DNA of 37,132 bases from Candidatus Rokuibacteriota bacterium (lineage in GTDB: Bacteria; Methylomirabilota; Methylomirabilia; Rokubacteriales; CSP1-6), in the NCBI GenBank assembly GCA_003221635.1, contig QHSR01000134.1, positions 1-37,132 of the forward strand. Direction: 5' to 3'. Below are positions 10,637 to 18,428 of the stretch, piece by piece. The translations under genes were made by a program, and so were the position numbers. Under the pieces are notes generated by a model. The model did no database searches. It saw only the letters and a program-made list of their open reading frames with translations, and was not told the origin of the DNA. Within the stretch, counting starts at the first letter, position 1; each line of letters starts with the position of its first letter.

Positions 10637-12228
10637 GCCGGTGTGAGGAGTCGGCCCGGCAGGCTCCCGGTGTGCTCGCCGTGCTTGATGACGAAGCGGC
10701 CGTTGACGAGCACGTGATCGATGCCCGACGGGTACTGGTGGGGGTCCTGATACGTGGCGCGGTCGGCGACACGGCGCGCGTCGAACACCACGAGGTCGGC
10801 TCTCGCGCCGACCGCGACGACCCCCCGGTCTTTGAGCCCGAGACGGCGCGCCGGAAGCGCCGTCATCTTGTGAATCGCCTGGGGCAGCGTCAGCACGCGC
10901 TCCTCGCGCGCGTACTCGCCCAGGACGCGCGGGAAGGTACCGTAACTCCTCGGGTGCGGCTTGCCGGCGGCCAGATCGCCGTAGGGGGCCAGCGCCGAGC
11001 CGTCCGAGCCGATCATCACCGCCGGGTGGACGAGCGCTCGCCGGAGGTCTCGCTCGTCGAGCTGGAAGAGGATCATGGAGCCCTTGCCCCCCTCGGCGAT
11101 GATCAGCTCCAGCGCGGCGTCGAGCGCGTCCATACCGCGGCTGGCCGCGACCTCGGAAATCCGTTTGCCCTCGGCGTCCTTGCGCCGGGCGCAGGAGGCG
11201 ACCATGACGTTCTCCCACCCGACGCGATCGAGGAGGCCCTGGCCGGTGGCGGGCGCCTCGACGTCGCGACGGATGCGCGCGCGGACGTCCGGGTCTTCGA
11301 GACGCTTGAGCATGGCGTCGATCCCGCCTTCGAGCGCCCAGTCCGGCAAGAGCGTCCGCAGCGACGTGCTCGACGCGGTGTACGGGTAGACGTCGGCCAT
11401 GACGTCGAGTCCCTCGTCGCGCGCGGCGTCGATGAGCGCGAGCGCGTCCGCCACCTTGCCCCAGTTCGGCCGCCCGGCGGCCTTCACGTGGCTGATCTGT
11501 ACCGGCAGGTCGCCCTCGCGCCCGACGTGGATCGCCTCCCGCACGGCGTCCAGCAGCGTGGCTCCTTCCCCACGGATGTGGCTTGCGTAGAAGCCGCGAT
11601 GGCGTCCCGCGACGGTGGCGAGCGCGACGACCTCCTCGGTCGTGGCGTACGAGCCTGGCGCGTAGATGAGCCCGGTCGAGAGCCCCCAGGCGCCGTCCTC
11701 GATGCCGTCGGCGAGCAGCGCCTGCATCCGACCGAGCTCGGCCGGCGTCGGCTCGCGCCTCGCGAAGCCCATCGCCGCGACGCGGAGCGTGCCGTGGCCG
11801 ATGAGCTGGATCACGTTGAGAGCGGTCCCGCTCGCGTCGAACGCCCGGAGGTAGTCGCCGACCGAGCGCCAGCGGAAGTCCATGCCGGCCGGCACGTGGA
11901 GCGCGAATCCGCGCAGGTCGTCCACGAACTCGTCCGAGACCGGTGCGGGCGAGAAGCCACAATTGCCGACCACCTCGGTGGTCACGCCCTGTCGCACCTT
12001 GGACTCGGCGCGGCGGTTCTCCCAGAGCCGCCAGTCCGAGTGCGAGTGCATGTCGATGAAGCCGGGCGCCACGACCTTGCCCGCCGCGTGCAGGTTGGTC
12101 CCGGCGGGTTCGCGGTGCAGGTCGCCGATCGCCGTGATGCGCTCGTCCTTGATCCCGACGTCCGCTCGGGCGCCCGGGCGCCCGGTGCCGTCGATCACCT
12201 GCGCGCCCTCGATCTTGAGATCAAGCAC
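10633..12228 (-). CDS. N-acyl-D-amino-acid deacylase (D-aminoacylase) family amidohydrolase
   Basis: Zinc amidohydrolase that removes N-acyl groups, typically from D-amino acids; the precise substrate is not readable. The 531-residue protein has GFIDMHSHSDW with the HxH metal motif (His61, His63), GNCGFSP with the metal-bridging Cys90 of this family, later His motifs ASHIRGEG and ISHVKAAG, the catalytic Asp in IGSDGSAL, and a C-terminal beta-sandwich. The GTG at 12228, 11 bp after the amidase stop, matches where family proteins begin (VLDLKIEGAQVIDGTG); there is no clear Shine-Dalgarno, so coupled translation is likely. Its stop overlaps the kinase start, so enzyme and signalling genes are co-expressed. 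Confidence 0.93.
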   Translation of the reverse strand: MLDLKIEGAQVIDGTGRPGARADVGIKDERITAIGDLHREPAGTNLHAAGKVVAPGFIDMHSHSDWRLWENRRAESKVRQGVTTEVVGNCGFSPAPVSDEFVDDLRGFALHVPAGMDFRWRSVGDYLRAFDASGTALNVIQLIGHGTLRVAAMGFARREPTPAELGRMQALLADGIEDGAWGLSTGLIYAPGSYATTEEVVALATVAGRHRGFYASHIRGEGATLLDAVREAIHVGREGDLPVQISHVKAAGRPNWGKVADALALIDAARDEGLDVMADVYPYTASSTSLRTLLPDWALEGGIDAMLKRLEDPDVRARIRRDVEAPATGQGLLDRVGWENVMVASCARRKDAEGKRISEVAASRGMDALDAALELIIAEGGKGSMILFQLDERDLRRALVHPAVMIGSDGSALAPYGDLAAGKPHPRSYGTFPRVLGEYAREERVLTLPQAIHKMTALPARRLGLKDRGVVAVGARADLVVFDARRVADRATYQDPHQYPSGIDHVLVNGRFVIKHGEHTGSLPGRLLTPA

Positions 12229-12239
12229 GGGCGGGCCGG

Positions 12240-13547
12240 CTAGACAATCGCCGCCTGCGAGAACGCGAGCACCCGTTCGCACCACGCGGCCACCCCGAGG
12301 AGCCGCGCCGACTCGCTCGCCGCCTGGACGAGCTGGATCGCGTGAGGAAGCCCCGACGCGGCGATCCCGCTCGGCAGCGAGATCGCAGGAACGCCAGCGT
12401 TGCTCCACGGCGCGCAGAGCGAGCCGTCACCGGTCGAGCCGAGTCCAGACGGCGCCGGCGCGGGCGCCGTGGGACAGAGCAACGCGTCGTGGGCCGCGAG
12501 CAGCGGCATCACGTCCTCGCGGAACGCGAGGCGGGCGCGGTTCGCGCCGACGTACGCCGTCGCCGAATGGCGAAGTCCCGCCTCGACGAGGCTCCGCATC
12601 TCCGGACCGTAGTCGTCGGCGTACTTGCCGAACCAGGGCGCATGATAGGCGGCGGCCTCGACCTCCAGCACGGTCAGTCCCGCGGCGTGGGTCCCGCGAA
12701 ACGACGCGGGGAGCTCGACCTTCGACACCGTCGCGCCGGCGCGGAGAAACGCGTCGGCGGCGGCTTCGACGTGCGCCGCGACCTCGCGCGACGCGCGGCT
12801 CAAAAGCTCCGGAGCGAGCGCGAGGCGCGGCGTGCTCACGGGCAGCGGATCGAAGTTCTGGCCCGAGAGCACGGACATCGCGAGGGCGGCGTCGCCCACG
12901 CTCCCCGTGAGCACGCCGACGTGATCGAGCGACCACGCCAGCGGGATGACGCCGGCGACCGGCACCAGGCCGTGCGTGCCCTTGAAGCCGACCACGCCAC
13001 AGTAGGCGGCCGGCCGCAGCACCGAGCCGACCGTCTGGGAGCCCAGCGCGAGCGGCGCCATCCGCGCCGCGACGGCGACCGCCGACCCGGCCGACGAGCC
13101 TCCGGGGGTGTGGCCGTGATTCCACGGGTTCCGCGTCGGCGCCGGATCGCGATACGCGAACTCGGTCGTCACGGTCTTGCCGAGGATGATCGCGCCCGCG
13201 GCGCGCAGGCGCGCCACTGCCGCGGCGTCCGCGCCGGGGCGGGTGTGGGCGAAGGGCTTGGCGCCGCCGGTGGTCGGCATGCCTGCGACGTCGAAGATGT
13301 CCTTCACGCCGACGGGCACGCCGTGCAGCGGGCCGCGGAGCTTCCCCGCGCGCGCCTCCGCCAGACGCTCGCGCGCCGTCGCGAGGGCCCCGCTCCCGTC
13401 GACGTGAGACCACGCTCTCAGATCGCCATCGAGCGCGCGGATCCTGGCGAGGCACGCGTCGACCAGCTCGACGGGGCTCACGGTCCCGGCCCGGATCGCC
13501 GCCGCCGCCGCTCCCACGCCGAGCGCCCCGAGGTCAGTGGATCGCAT
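12240..13547 (-). CDS. Amidase-signature family amidase
   Basis: Hydrolyses carboxylic amides, or transfers their ammonia, by a Ser-cisSer-Lys triad. At 435 residues it shows GVKDIFDVAG with the catalytic Lys82, GHTPGGSSAGSAVAVAA with the cis-Ser (151/152) and the nucleophile Ser175 in GSQTVGSVLRPA. It is not obviously GatA, because no GatB or GatC gene is nearby and the neighbours are a D-aminoacylase and a two-component system. The ATG at 13547 has GGAGG six bases upstream; that ribosome-binding site lies inside a remnant of another gene. It heads the unit amidase, deacylase, kinase, regulator, which may serve use of amide compounds. Confidence 0.93.
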   Translation of the reverse strand: MRSTDLGALGVGAAAAAIRAGTVSPVELVDACLARIRALDGDLRAWSHVDGSGALATARERLAEARAGKLRGPLHGVPVGVKDIFDVAGMPTTGGAKPFAHTRPGADAAAVARLRAAGAIILGKTVTTEFAYRDPAPTRNPWNHGHTPGGSSAGSAVAVAARMAPLALGSQTVGSVLRPAAYCGVVGFKGTHGLVPVAGVIPLAWSLDHVGVLTGSVGDAALAMSVLSGQNFDPLPVSTPRLALAPELLSRASREVAAHVEAAADAFLRAGATVSKVELPASFRGTHAAGLTVLEVEAAAYHAPWFGKYADDYGPEMRSLVEAGLRHSATAYVGANRARLAFREDVMPLLAAHDALLCPTAPAPAPSGLGSTGDGSLCAPWSNAGVPAISLPSGIAASGLPHAIQLVQAASESARLLGVAAWCERVLAFSQAAIV

Positions 13548-13641
13548 CGAGAACCTCCGCCACGACCTCGAGCAGCGTGCCCATCGCGCCGTCGCACAGG
13601 AGGGGTGCCGTCTCGAGGCGGCGGCTAAGCTCGTACGGCAT
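13534..13641 (-). pseudogene. N-terminal remnant of a homocysteine S-methyltransferase
   Basis: A 35-codon frame from an ATG at 13641 begins MPYELSRRLE and reaches TAPLLCDGAMGTLLE, the typical opening of homocysteine S-methyltransferase domains (BHMT/MetH N-terminus, LLxDGAMGTxL). It then runs into unrelated codons and a stop at 13534. It overlaps the aroK end by 17 bp and the amidase start by 14 bp. The catalytic parts of the family (about 300 residues) are absent. I infer a truncated leftover at a recombination boundary; a short fortuitous ORF is less likely given the motif match. Confidence 0.5.
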
Positions 13642-14158
13642 GCGCCTCCCGCAGCGCGGCCAGGACGCGGGCGGCGACCTGGTCGGCGCCGAGCCCCCTC
13701 GTGTCGATCGCGATGTGCGCCCGCCGATAGTAGGGCAGGCGCAGCCGGTACAGCGCTTCGATCTCGGCGAGCGACCGTCCGTCGAGCATGGGCCGGTCGC
13801 CGATCCGGCTCGCCCGGGCGTGCAGCTCGCGCACGTCCCCGTCGAGCCACACCACGGTCCCCAGCTCGCGCACGAGCTCCATCCGGCCCTCACGACACGG
13901 CAGCCCGCCGCCGGTCGCGATGATCTCGCCGGACTTCAGCGCGAGGGCCTCGAGCGCCTCGGCCTCGAGCTGGCGGAATCGCTCCTCCCCCACCTCGCGG
14001 AAGATCTCGGGAATCGAGCGGCCCTCGCGCGCGACGATCATGTCGTCGGTCTCGACGAAGCAGCGCCCGAGCCGCCGGGCGAGCAGTCGCCCGCAGACGG
14101 ATTTTCCGGCACCCATGAATCCCACGAGCACGATGTTATCCCGCCGCATCCCCCGCAT
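13625..14158 (-). CDS. aroK: Shikimate kinase
   Basis: Phosphorylates shikimate with ATP, the fifth step of the chorismate pathway. The 177-residue protein has the P-loop GFMGAGKSVCG (residues 13-23), the substrate-binding FVETDDMI, the shikimate-contacting Arg in FREVGEERFRQLE, GGGLPCREG and the lid segment RPMLDG. Two start codons are possible, ATG 14158 and ATG 14149; the second gives the more usual MRRDNIVLVGF opening. No other aromatic-pathway gene is in the window. A strong hairpin separates it from the corrinoid operon upstream. Confidence 0.95.
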   Translation of the reverse strand: MRGMRRDNIVLVGFMGAGKSVCGRLLARRLGRCFVETDDMIVAREGRSIPEIFREVGEERFRQLEAEALEALALKSGEIIATGGGLPCREGRMELVRELGTVVWLDGDVRELHARASRIGDRPMLDGRSLAEIEALYRLRLPYYRRAHIAIDTRGLGADQVAARVLAALREAHAVRA

Positions 14159-14174
14159 CGTATCAGATCGTACG

Positions 14175-14229
14175 CCGGGAGACGGCAGGCCGCGGCGGGC
14201 GCCGGCCGCCTCGATCTGCCGTCTCCCGG
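14175..14229 (-). terminator. Long hairpin between the corrinoid operon and aroK
   Basis: CCGGGAGACGGCAG (14175-14188) pairs perfectly with CTGCCGTCTCCCGG (14216-14229), and the 27-nt loop is itself GC-rich and partly self-complementary. It lies 8 bp after the stop of the reactivation-protein gene, as expected for a terminator or mRNA-stabilising hairpin. Confidence 0.55.
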
Positions 14230-14237
14230 GGCGCGGT

Positions 14238-14963
14238 CTATCCGTGCACGGTCGTCCGGGCGGGCTTCCTCCGGTAGGCGCAGTCCGGCATCCAGCACCG
14301 CGCGCACTGGCTGAAGTAGTGGTCGACCTTCGCGCCGGCGCCGGCCGCGGCGATCAGCGAAATGGACTTCACGGGGGTCATGAAACACGCCTCGTTGAGG
14401 CTGACACCGATCGCGTCACCCGGGCACACGTCGAACAGCCGCCGCTGCTGAGCCACGTCCCACCGGCCGTAGCCGGGGCTCACCCGATTCGTGACCGGCA
14501 AACCGAGCGGGATCGCCTCCTGGCAGAAGACGTCGTTGACGTACTCGGCCAGGCTCTCGACGGCTCCCGACCCCACGCTGTCGAGCATCGCGGCGAGCGG
14601 CAACTCACGCGCCTCCCACAGCTCGCCGACGCGCCGCTCGAGCCCGTCGCCGATCGTGCACACGGCGGCCGCCACCCATTCGACCGGACCCCACAGGCGG
14701 CCGACGTCCGGGATCGTCAAGGTAACGCCGCCGGCGTCGATCGTGTCGGCGCCCTGCCGCGTGACCGCCAGCCACCGGACGACGGCGCGCGGCGTGATGA
14801 GGCCCCGCCCCAGGGCGAGCGCGTCATCGAAGAGCGCCAGGACCTCGGGGCCCGGGGTGTCGACGGACTTCTTGTATCCCTGGAAGCGGAGCACCTCGTC
14901 GGGGTCGATCGCCAGCGGGAGCGCGGTGAGGACTCGCGGCGCCGGGGAAAGCCGCGCGGTCAC
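14238..14963 (-). CDS. MetH-type vitamin B12-dependent methionine synthase activation-domain protein
   Basis: Stand-alone homologue of the C-terminal reactivation domain of cobalamin-dependent methionine synthase, which binds S-adenosylmethionine and re-methylates oxidised cobalamin. The 241-residue protein carries the domain hallmark RVSPGYGRWDVAQQ and WVAAAVCTIGDGLE. Near the C-terminus is a cysteine cluster, SQCARCWMPDCAYRR (CxxC-x4-C), not found in full-length MetH but seen in separate activation-type proteins, possibly an Fe-S or metal site. The GTG at 14963 overlaps the homocysteine methyltransferase stop (GTGA). Its neighbours make it the likely repair partner of the corrinoid protein two genes upstream. 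Confidence 0.85.
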   Translation of the reverse strand: MTARLSPAPRVLTALPLAIDPDEVLRFQGYKKSVDTPGPEVLALFDDALALGRGLITPRAVVRWLAVTRQGADTIDAGGVTLTIPDVGRLWGPVEWVAAAVCTIGDGLERRVGELWEARELPLAAMLDSVGSGAVESLAEYVNDVFCQEAIPLGLPVTNRVSPGYGRWDVAQQRRLFDVCPGDAIGVSLNEACFMTPVKSISLIAAAGAGAKVDHYFSQCARCWMPDCAYRRKPARTTVHG

Positions 14964-15880
14964 TTCCGGGGGCGTCGTCGGCTCACGATCTCGGCGATCC
15001 GGCGGATGTGCTCCGGGTTGGAGCCGCAGCAGGCGCCCACGATGTTGCAGCCGACGTCGAGGAGCGCGGGGTAGTCGCGCGCCATCGCCTCGGGGCCGAG
15101 CTCGTACGTCACGGTGTCGCCGGTCGTGATGGGAAGCCCGGCGTTCGGATAGGCGACGAGCGGCGCGTCGGTGGCCTGTCGCATCTCTCTGATGATCACG
15201 ATCGCCCGGTCCGGGCCGCGGCCGCAGTTCATGCCGACCACATCGGCGCCGGCCGCGACGAGATTCTTCGCGACCTCCGCCGGGCTCTCGCCCCACATCG
15301 TGCGGTCACGATCGTGGATCTCCTCGTACTGGAAGAACATGGTGGCCATCACGGGCAGGTCGGCCACCGCCTTGCAGGCGCGGACCGCGGCGGTGCATTC
15401 TTGCGGGAACATCATGGTCTCGACCGCGAAGAGATCCACCCCGCCCTCGGCCAGCGCCTCCGCCTGCTCCCGGAACGTGTCGAGGTACTCCTCGTCGGTG
15501 ACGCCCTCGTCGAGGGCGTAGTCGACCGGCAGGCGGCTGGTCGGCCCGATCGACCCCGCGATGTACCCGGACTCCGGCGCCGCCGCCCGCGCCAGCCGGG
15601 CGCCCTTATCGTTCAGCTCGCGCGTGCGGTCACCGATCTTGTACTCGTTGAGCTTGAGTCGCGTGCCGCCGAACGTGTTGGTCTCGACGATCTGACTGCC
15701 GGCGTCGAAATATCCCGCGTGGACGCCCCGCACCACGTCGGCGTGGGTGTCGTTCCAGAGCTCGGGGCAGGCGCCGTTCGCGAGCCCGGCGGCGAACAGC
15801 ATCGTCCCGTAGCCGCCGTCGAACACGAGCGTTTCGCCGCGGCGGATCCGCTCGACGACCTCCCATCCACGCGCCCTCAC
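14960..15880 (-). CDS. Homocysteine S-methyltransferase family protein
   Basis: TIM-barrel methyltransferase homologous to the Hcy domain of MetH and to BHMT; it moves a methyl group onto homocysteine or another thiol. The 306-residue protein opens with LVFDGGYGTMLFAAGL, contains VETNTFGGTRLKLNEY, and has the three zinc Cys of the family: Cys219 in GMNCGRGP and Cys284-Cys285 in GACCGSNPEHI. The GTG start at 15880 overlaps the corrinoid-protein stop. There is no fused folate or cobalamin domain, so the methyl donor is presumably the corrinoid protein encoded just upstream. The acceptor is not proven by sequence. Confidence 0.9.
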   Translation of the reverse strand: MRARGWEVVERIRRGETLVFDGGYGTMLFAAGLANGACPELWNDTHADVVRGVHAGYFDAGSQIVETNTFGGTRLKLNEYKIGDRTRELNDKGARLARAAAPESGYIAGSIGPTSRLPVDYALDEGVTDEEYLDTFREQAEALAEGGVDLFAVETMMFPQECTAAVRACKAVADLPVMATMFFQYEEIHDRDRTMWGESPAEVAKNLVAAGADVVGMNCGRGPDRAIVIIREMRQATDAPLVAYPNAGLPITTGDTVTYELGPEAMARDYPALLDVGCNIVGACCGSNPEHIRRIAEIVSRRRPRK

Positions 15881-16542
15881 GGGGCGACCTCGGCCTTGAC
15901 GAGGGCTTTGGCCTTGACGACGGCCAGCGTGGAGTCCCTCGCGTACCCGTCGGCGCCGATCTCGTCGGCGAAGGCCTGGCTCACCGGCGCCCCGCCGACC
16001 ATGACCTTGACGCGCTCGCGCAGCCCGGCCTTGATCAGCGCATCGATCGTGCGCTTCATCGCGGGCATGGTGGTGGTCATCAGCGCCGAGATCCCGACGA
16101 TGTTCGCCTGGTGCTCGTCGACCGCCTTGACGAACACCTCGGGCGCGACGTCACGCCCGAGGTTCACGACCTTGAACCCGGCGCCCTCGAGCATCATCGC
16201 GACGAGATTCTTGCCGATGTCGTGCAGATCGCCCTGCGCGGTGCCGATGACGACGATCCCGAGGTAGTCGCCGCCGCGGGCGGATGCGGTGATGAGCGGC
16301 TTCAGCAGATCGAGCCCGGCGTACATGGCGCGCGCCGAGAGCAAGACTTGAGGGACGTAGTACTCGTTGCGACGGAATTTCTCGCCGACGACGTCCATGC
16401 CGGGAATGAGCCCCTTGAAGATGAGCACCTTCGGGTCGAGCGACAGGTCGAGGCCCTCGCGCGTCTTGCGGGCGACGGTGTCCTTGTCGCCCAGGATGAG
16501 AGCCCGGGCCATCGTCGGGTAGTCGAAGGTGTCGGCGCTCAC
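15877..16542 (-). CDS. Corrinoid (methyl-cobalamin carrier) protein, MtaC/MtbC/MetH-like
   Basis: Carries a cobalamin cofactor that shuttles methyl groups between methyltransferases. The 221-residue protein has the two expected domains: a helical cap (about 1-88; LIPGMDVVGEKFRRNEYYVPQ) and a Rossmann-like B12 domain (about 92-215) with the base-off signature D105-x-H107-x2-G110 in GDLHDIGKNL, where His107 would ligate cobalt, then VVNLGRDVAPE, GISALMTTTMPAM and GGAPVSQ. It is the first gene of a three-gene operon with a GTG start at 16542 and no clear ribosome-binding site; a perfect inverted repeat ends six bases upstream. Confidence 0.93.
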   Translation of the reverse strand: MSADTFDYPTMARALILGDKDTVARKTREGLDLSLDPKVLIFKGLIPGMDVVGEKFRRNEYYVPQVLLSARAMYAGLDLLKPLITASARGGDYLGIVVIGTAQGDLHDIGKNLVAMMLEGAGFKVVNLGRDVAPEVFVKAVDEHQANIVGISALMTTTMPAMKRTIDALIKAGLRERVKVMVGGAPVSQAFADEIGADGYARDSTLAVVKAKALVKAEVAP

Positions 16543-16548
16543 TGGATC

Positions 16549-16570
16549 AAGCGTGTTCTAACACACGCTT
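16549..16570. promoter_or_regulatory. Inverted repeat directly upstream of the corrinoid operon
   Basis: AAGCGTGT-TCTAAC-ACACGCTT is a perfect 8-bp inverted repeat with a 6-nt loop, six bases before the corrinoid-protein start. It could be an operator, a hairpin covering the translation start, or a terminator for the truncated PilZ gene 15 bp upstream. Confidence 0.4.
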
Positions 16571-16584
16571 CGAGGACCGGCAAC

Positions 16585-16779
16585 CTACCGGCCGCGTGTC
16601 GCGACGTAATCGGCCACCGCCGGCGCCGCCTCCGCCCCCAGCTCGGTGAACCGGATGCCGGCCAGCGCGTCGCGGCGCCAGGCGATGACGCCGGTCGCGG
16701 TCAGCGGCTTGGGCAGCAGGCCGCCTTCGCAGCGCACCTCGACCTTGAGACGCTCGCGTTCTGCGAGCTCGGCGCGGCG
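16585..16779 (-). pseudogene. C-terminal remnant of a PilZ-domain protein
   Basis: The minus frame ending at 16585 reads AELAERERLKVEVR, then TATGVIAWRRDALAGIRFTELG and AAPAVADYV, which fits the second half of a PilZ barrel (basal strands with VVWRR and GIRFxxL). The N-terminal RxxxR and (D/N)xSxxG motifs that bind cyclic di-GMP are missing, and no start codon in a sensible position replaces them. Homology stops around 16770-16780, exactly where metallo-beta-lactamase homology begins on the other strand. The right boundary given is approximate. Confidence 0.55.
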
Positions 16780-17313
16780 GTGACGATCGCCAGCATCGAT
16801 CCGGTGATCGGCGCCCTGCGCGCCGGAGTCTTCAACAACGCGCTCTGGCCCGACTTCAGCAAGATCCCCCACCCCGACGTTCCTGTCGTCAAGTATCGCG
16901 CACTGATCGAAGACGTCGAGCAGCGCGTCGGCGACCTCTGGGTCACGCCCGTCGCCGTCAACCACACGGTGCCGACCGCCGGCTTCATCGTGCACGACGG
17001 CTCGACCGGCGTCGTCTACTCGGGCGACACGGGACCGACCGAGGCGCTCTGGCAGGCCGCCCGTGGCCTCCGCGGCCTGCGCGCGGTCATCGTCGAGTGC
17101 GCGTTCCCGAACCGGCTCGGCCCGCTCGCGCAGGTCGCCAAGCACATGACGCCCGCGCTCATCCAGCGCGAGCTCGACAAGCTCCCGCCGGACGTCCCCG
17201 TGTGGATCTTCCACGTCAAGCCGCAATTCCACGAGGAAGTGGCCGAGGAGCTGGTGCGGATCGGCGGCGCCCGCGTGTCCATCCTCGAGCAGGACCGCAC
17301 CTACTCGATCTAG
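16780..17313 (+). pseudogene. 5'-truncated metallo-beta-lactamase fold / class II cyclic-nucleotide phosphodiesterase-like gene
   Basis: The plus frame from about 16780 resembles the C-terminal two thirds of the MBL-fold class II phosphodiesterase (CpdP-like) family: FNNALWPDFSKIP, PVAVNHTVPTAGFIV, VYSGDTGPTEALW, VIVECAFPNR and WIFHVKPQFHEEV. These supply the later metal ligands. The N-terminal third, with the essential HxHxDH motif, is absent; upstream codons are antisense to the PilZ remnant. A chance GTG at 16780 could start a 177-residue product, but it would lack the first metal site. The stop at 17311-17313 overlaps that of the convergent ABC gene. Confidence 0.6.
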
Positions 17314-18428
17314 TCTCGGCGCGTGCGTCGTGGGGCGGCGGGCACCATCACGACGGTTTCGCTCGACATTTCGACGCGCACCCGGTCGCCGAGGCGAAAC
17401 ATGCGAGCCTCGCCCACTGCCGGCAGCTCGACGCGCAGCGGCACACTGGTGCCGATGTCGACCTCGTACAGGTGGCGGGCGCCCTCGAAGACGCGCAACG
17501 CGACGCGTCCGGGGATGCCCGGACCCCGGGCCATGGCCGCCTCGGTCATCGCGAGCGTCTCCGGCCGCAGGACCAGCAGCCCACGGTCGCCCAGCCGGTA
17601 GGCGACGCTGCCGACGACGGGCACGCGGTCGCCCCGCTCCGTCTCCACGACGACGCCGAGGTCGCGAACCTCGACCACGTGCACCGGGAGAAAGCTCGCC
17701 GGTCCGAGCGCCTCGGCGACGGCCCGGCTTTGCGGCTGGTGGTAGAGCTCGGCCGGCTCGCCCACCTGCAGCACGCGACCGCCGTCGATGACCGCGAGCC
17801 GGTCGGAGAGCGCCAGCGCGTCCGCGGCGTTCCGCGTCGCATGCACCGTCGTCACCGCCAGGTCGCGATGCAGCTTCGTCAGCTCGAGCCGGAGCATCTT
17901 GCGCGCGGTCGGGTCGAGGTTGGCCAGCGGCTCGTCCAGCAGGAGCACCCGGGGCTCCACCGCGAGCGCGCGTGCGAGCGCGAGGCGGCGGCGCTGCTCG
18001 AGGGTCAGCTTCTCGGGCCGGAGCGTCTCGGCGCCCGCGAGCTCGAGCCGGCCCAGCACGGTCCCGACGCGGCGCTCGATCTCCTCCCTCGCCATGCGCT
18101 GCTGACGGAGACCGTAGGCGACATGCTCCCGCACGCTGAGGTGCGGCCAGAGCGCGCCGTCCTGAAAGACGTACCCGACGCCGCGCAGGCGCGGAGGCAC
18201 GGCGGAGATGTCCTGGTCGTCGACGAGGACCCGCCCGCGCGTGATGGGCAGAAAGCCGGCGATCGCGCGCAGGACGTCGGACTTGCCCGATTTCGGCGGC
18301 CCGAGGAACGTGAAGAACTCCCCGTACCGAATGTGCACCGCGAGCCCGCGCACGCCCGGGGCCACGCCCCCCCGGGTGTCGAGCTCGTCGAGCCGGATGT
18401 CGACGAGCGGCCGGGCGGCAGTGCTCAC
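17310..18428 (-). CDS. ABC transporter ATP-binding protein (PotA/FbpC/MalK-type, with TOBE domain)
   Basis: Cytoplasmic ATPase subunit of an importer of the polyamine/iron/sugar class, 372 residues. Visible are Walker A GPPKSGKSD, the Q-loop YVFQDGALWPHLSV, Walker B VLLLDEPLANLDP, the switch His in TTVHATRNAADAL, and a C-terminal TOBE-like region (about 255-365). The signature motif is degenerate: LTLEQRRRLALARAL instead of LSGGQ. No permease or binding-protein gene is next to it; the GTG start overlaps the stop of an MFS gene (GTGA), which is unusual. It may energise permeases encoded elsewhere. The substrate is unknown. Confidence 0.9.
   Translation of the reverse strand: MSTAARPLVDIRLDELDTRGGVAPGVRGLAVHIRYGEFFTFLGPPKSGKSDVLRAIAGFLPITRGRVLVDDQDISAVPPRLRGVGYVFQDGALWPHLSVREHVAYGLRQQRMAREEIERRVGTVLGRLELAGAETLRPEKLTLEQRRRLALARALAVEPRVLLLDEPLANLDPTARKMLRLELTKLHRDLAVTTVHATRNAADALALSDRLAVIDGGRVLQVGEPAELYHQPQSRAVAEALGPASFLPVHVVEVRDLGVVVETERGDRVPVVGSVAYRLGDRGLLVLRPETLAMTEAAMARGPGIPGRVALRVFEGARHLYEVDIGTSVPLRVELPAVGEARMFRLGDRVRVEMSSETVVMVPAAPRRTRRD

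Noticed and set aside
10637-11962. Upstream extension of the kinase N-terminal frame into the deacylase gene
   Set aside because: It is an out-of-frame shadow of the deacylase; kinase homology begins at ATG 10636, which forms an ATGA overlap.
12342-13628. Long plus-strand open frame of about 428 codons opposite the amidase
   Set aside because: It is a GC-driven antisense frame rich in Arg and Gly with no recognisable domain; the minus-strand amidase has all catalytic residues.
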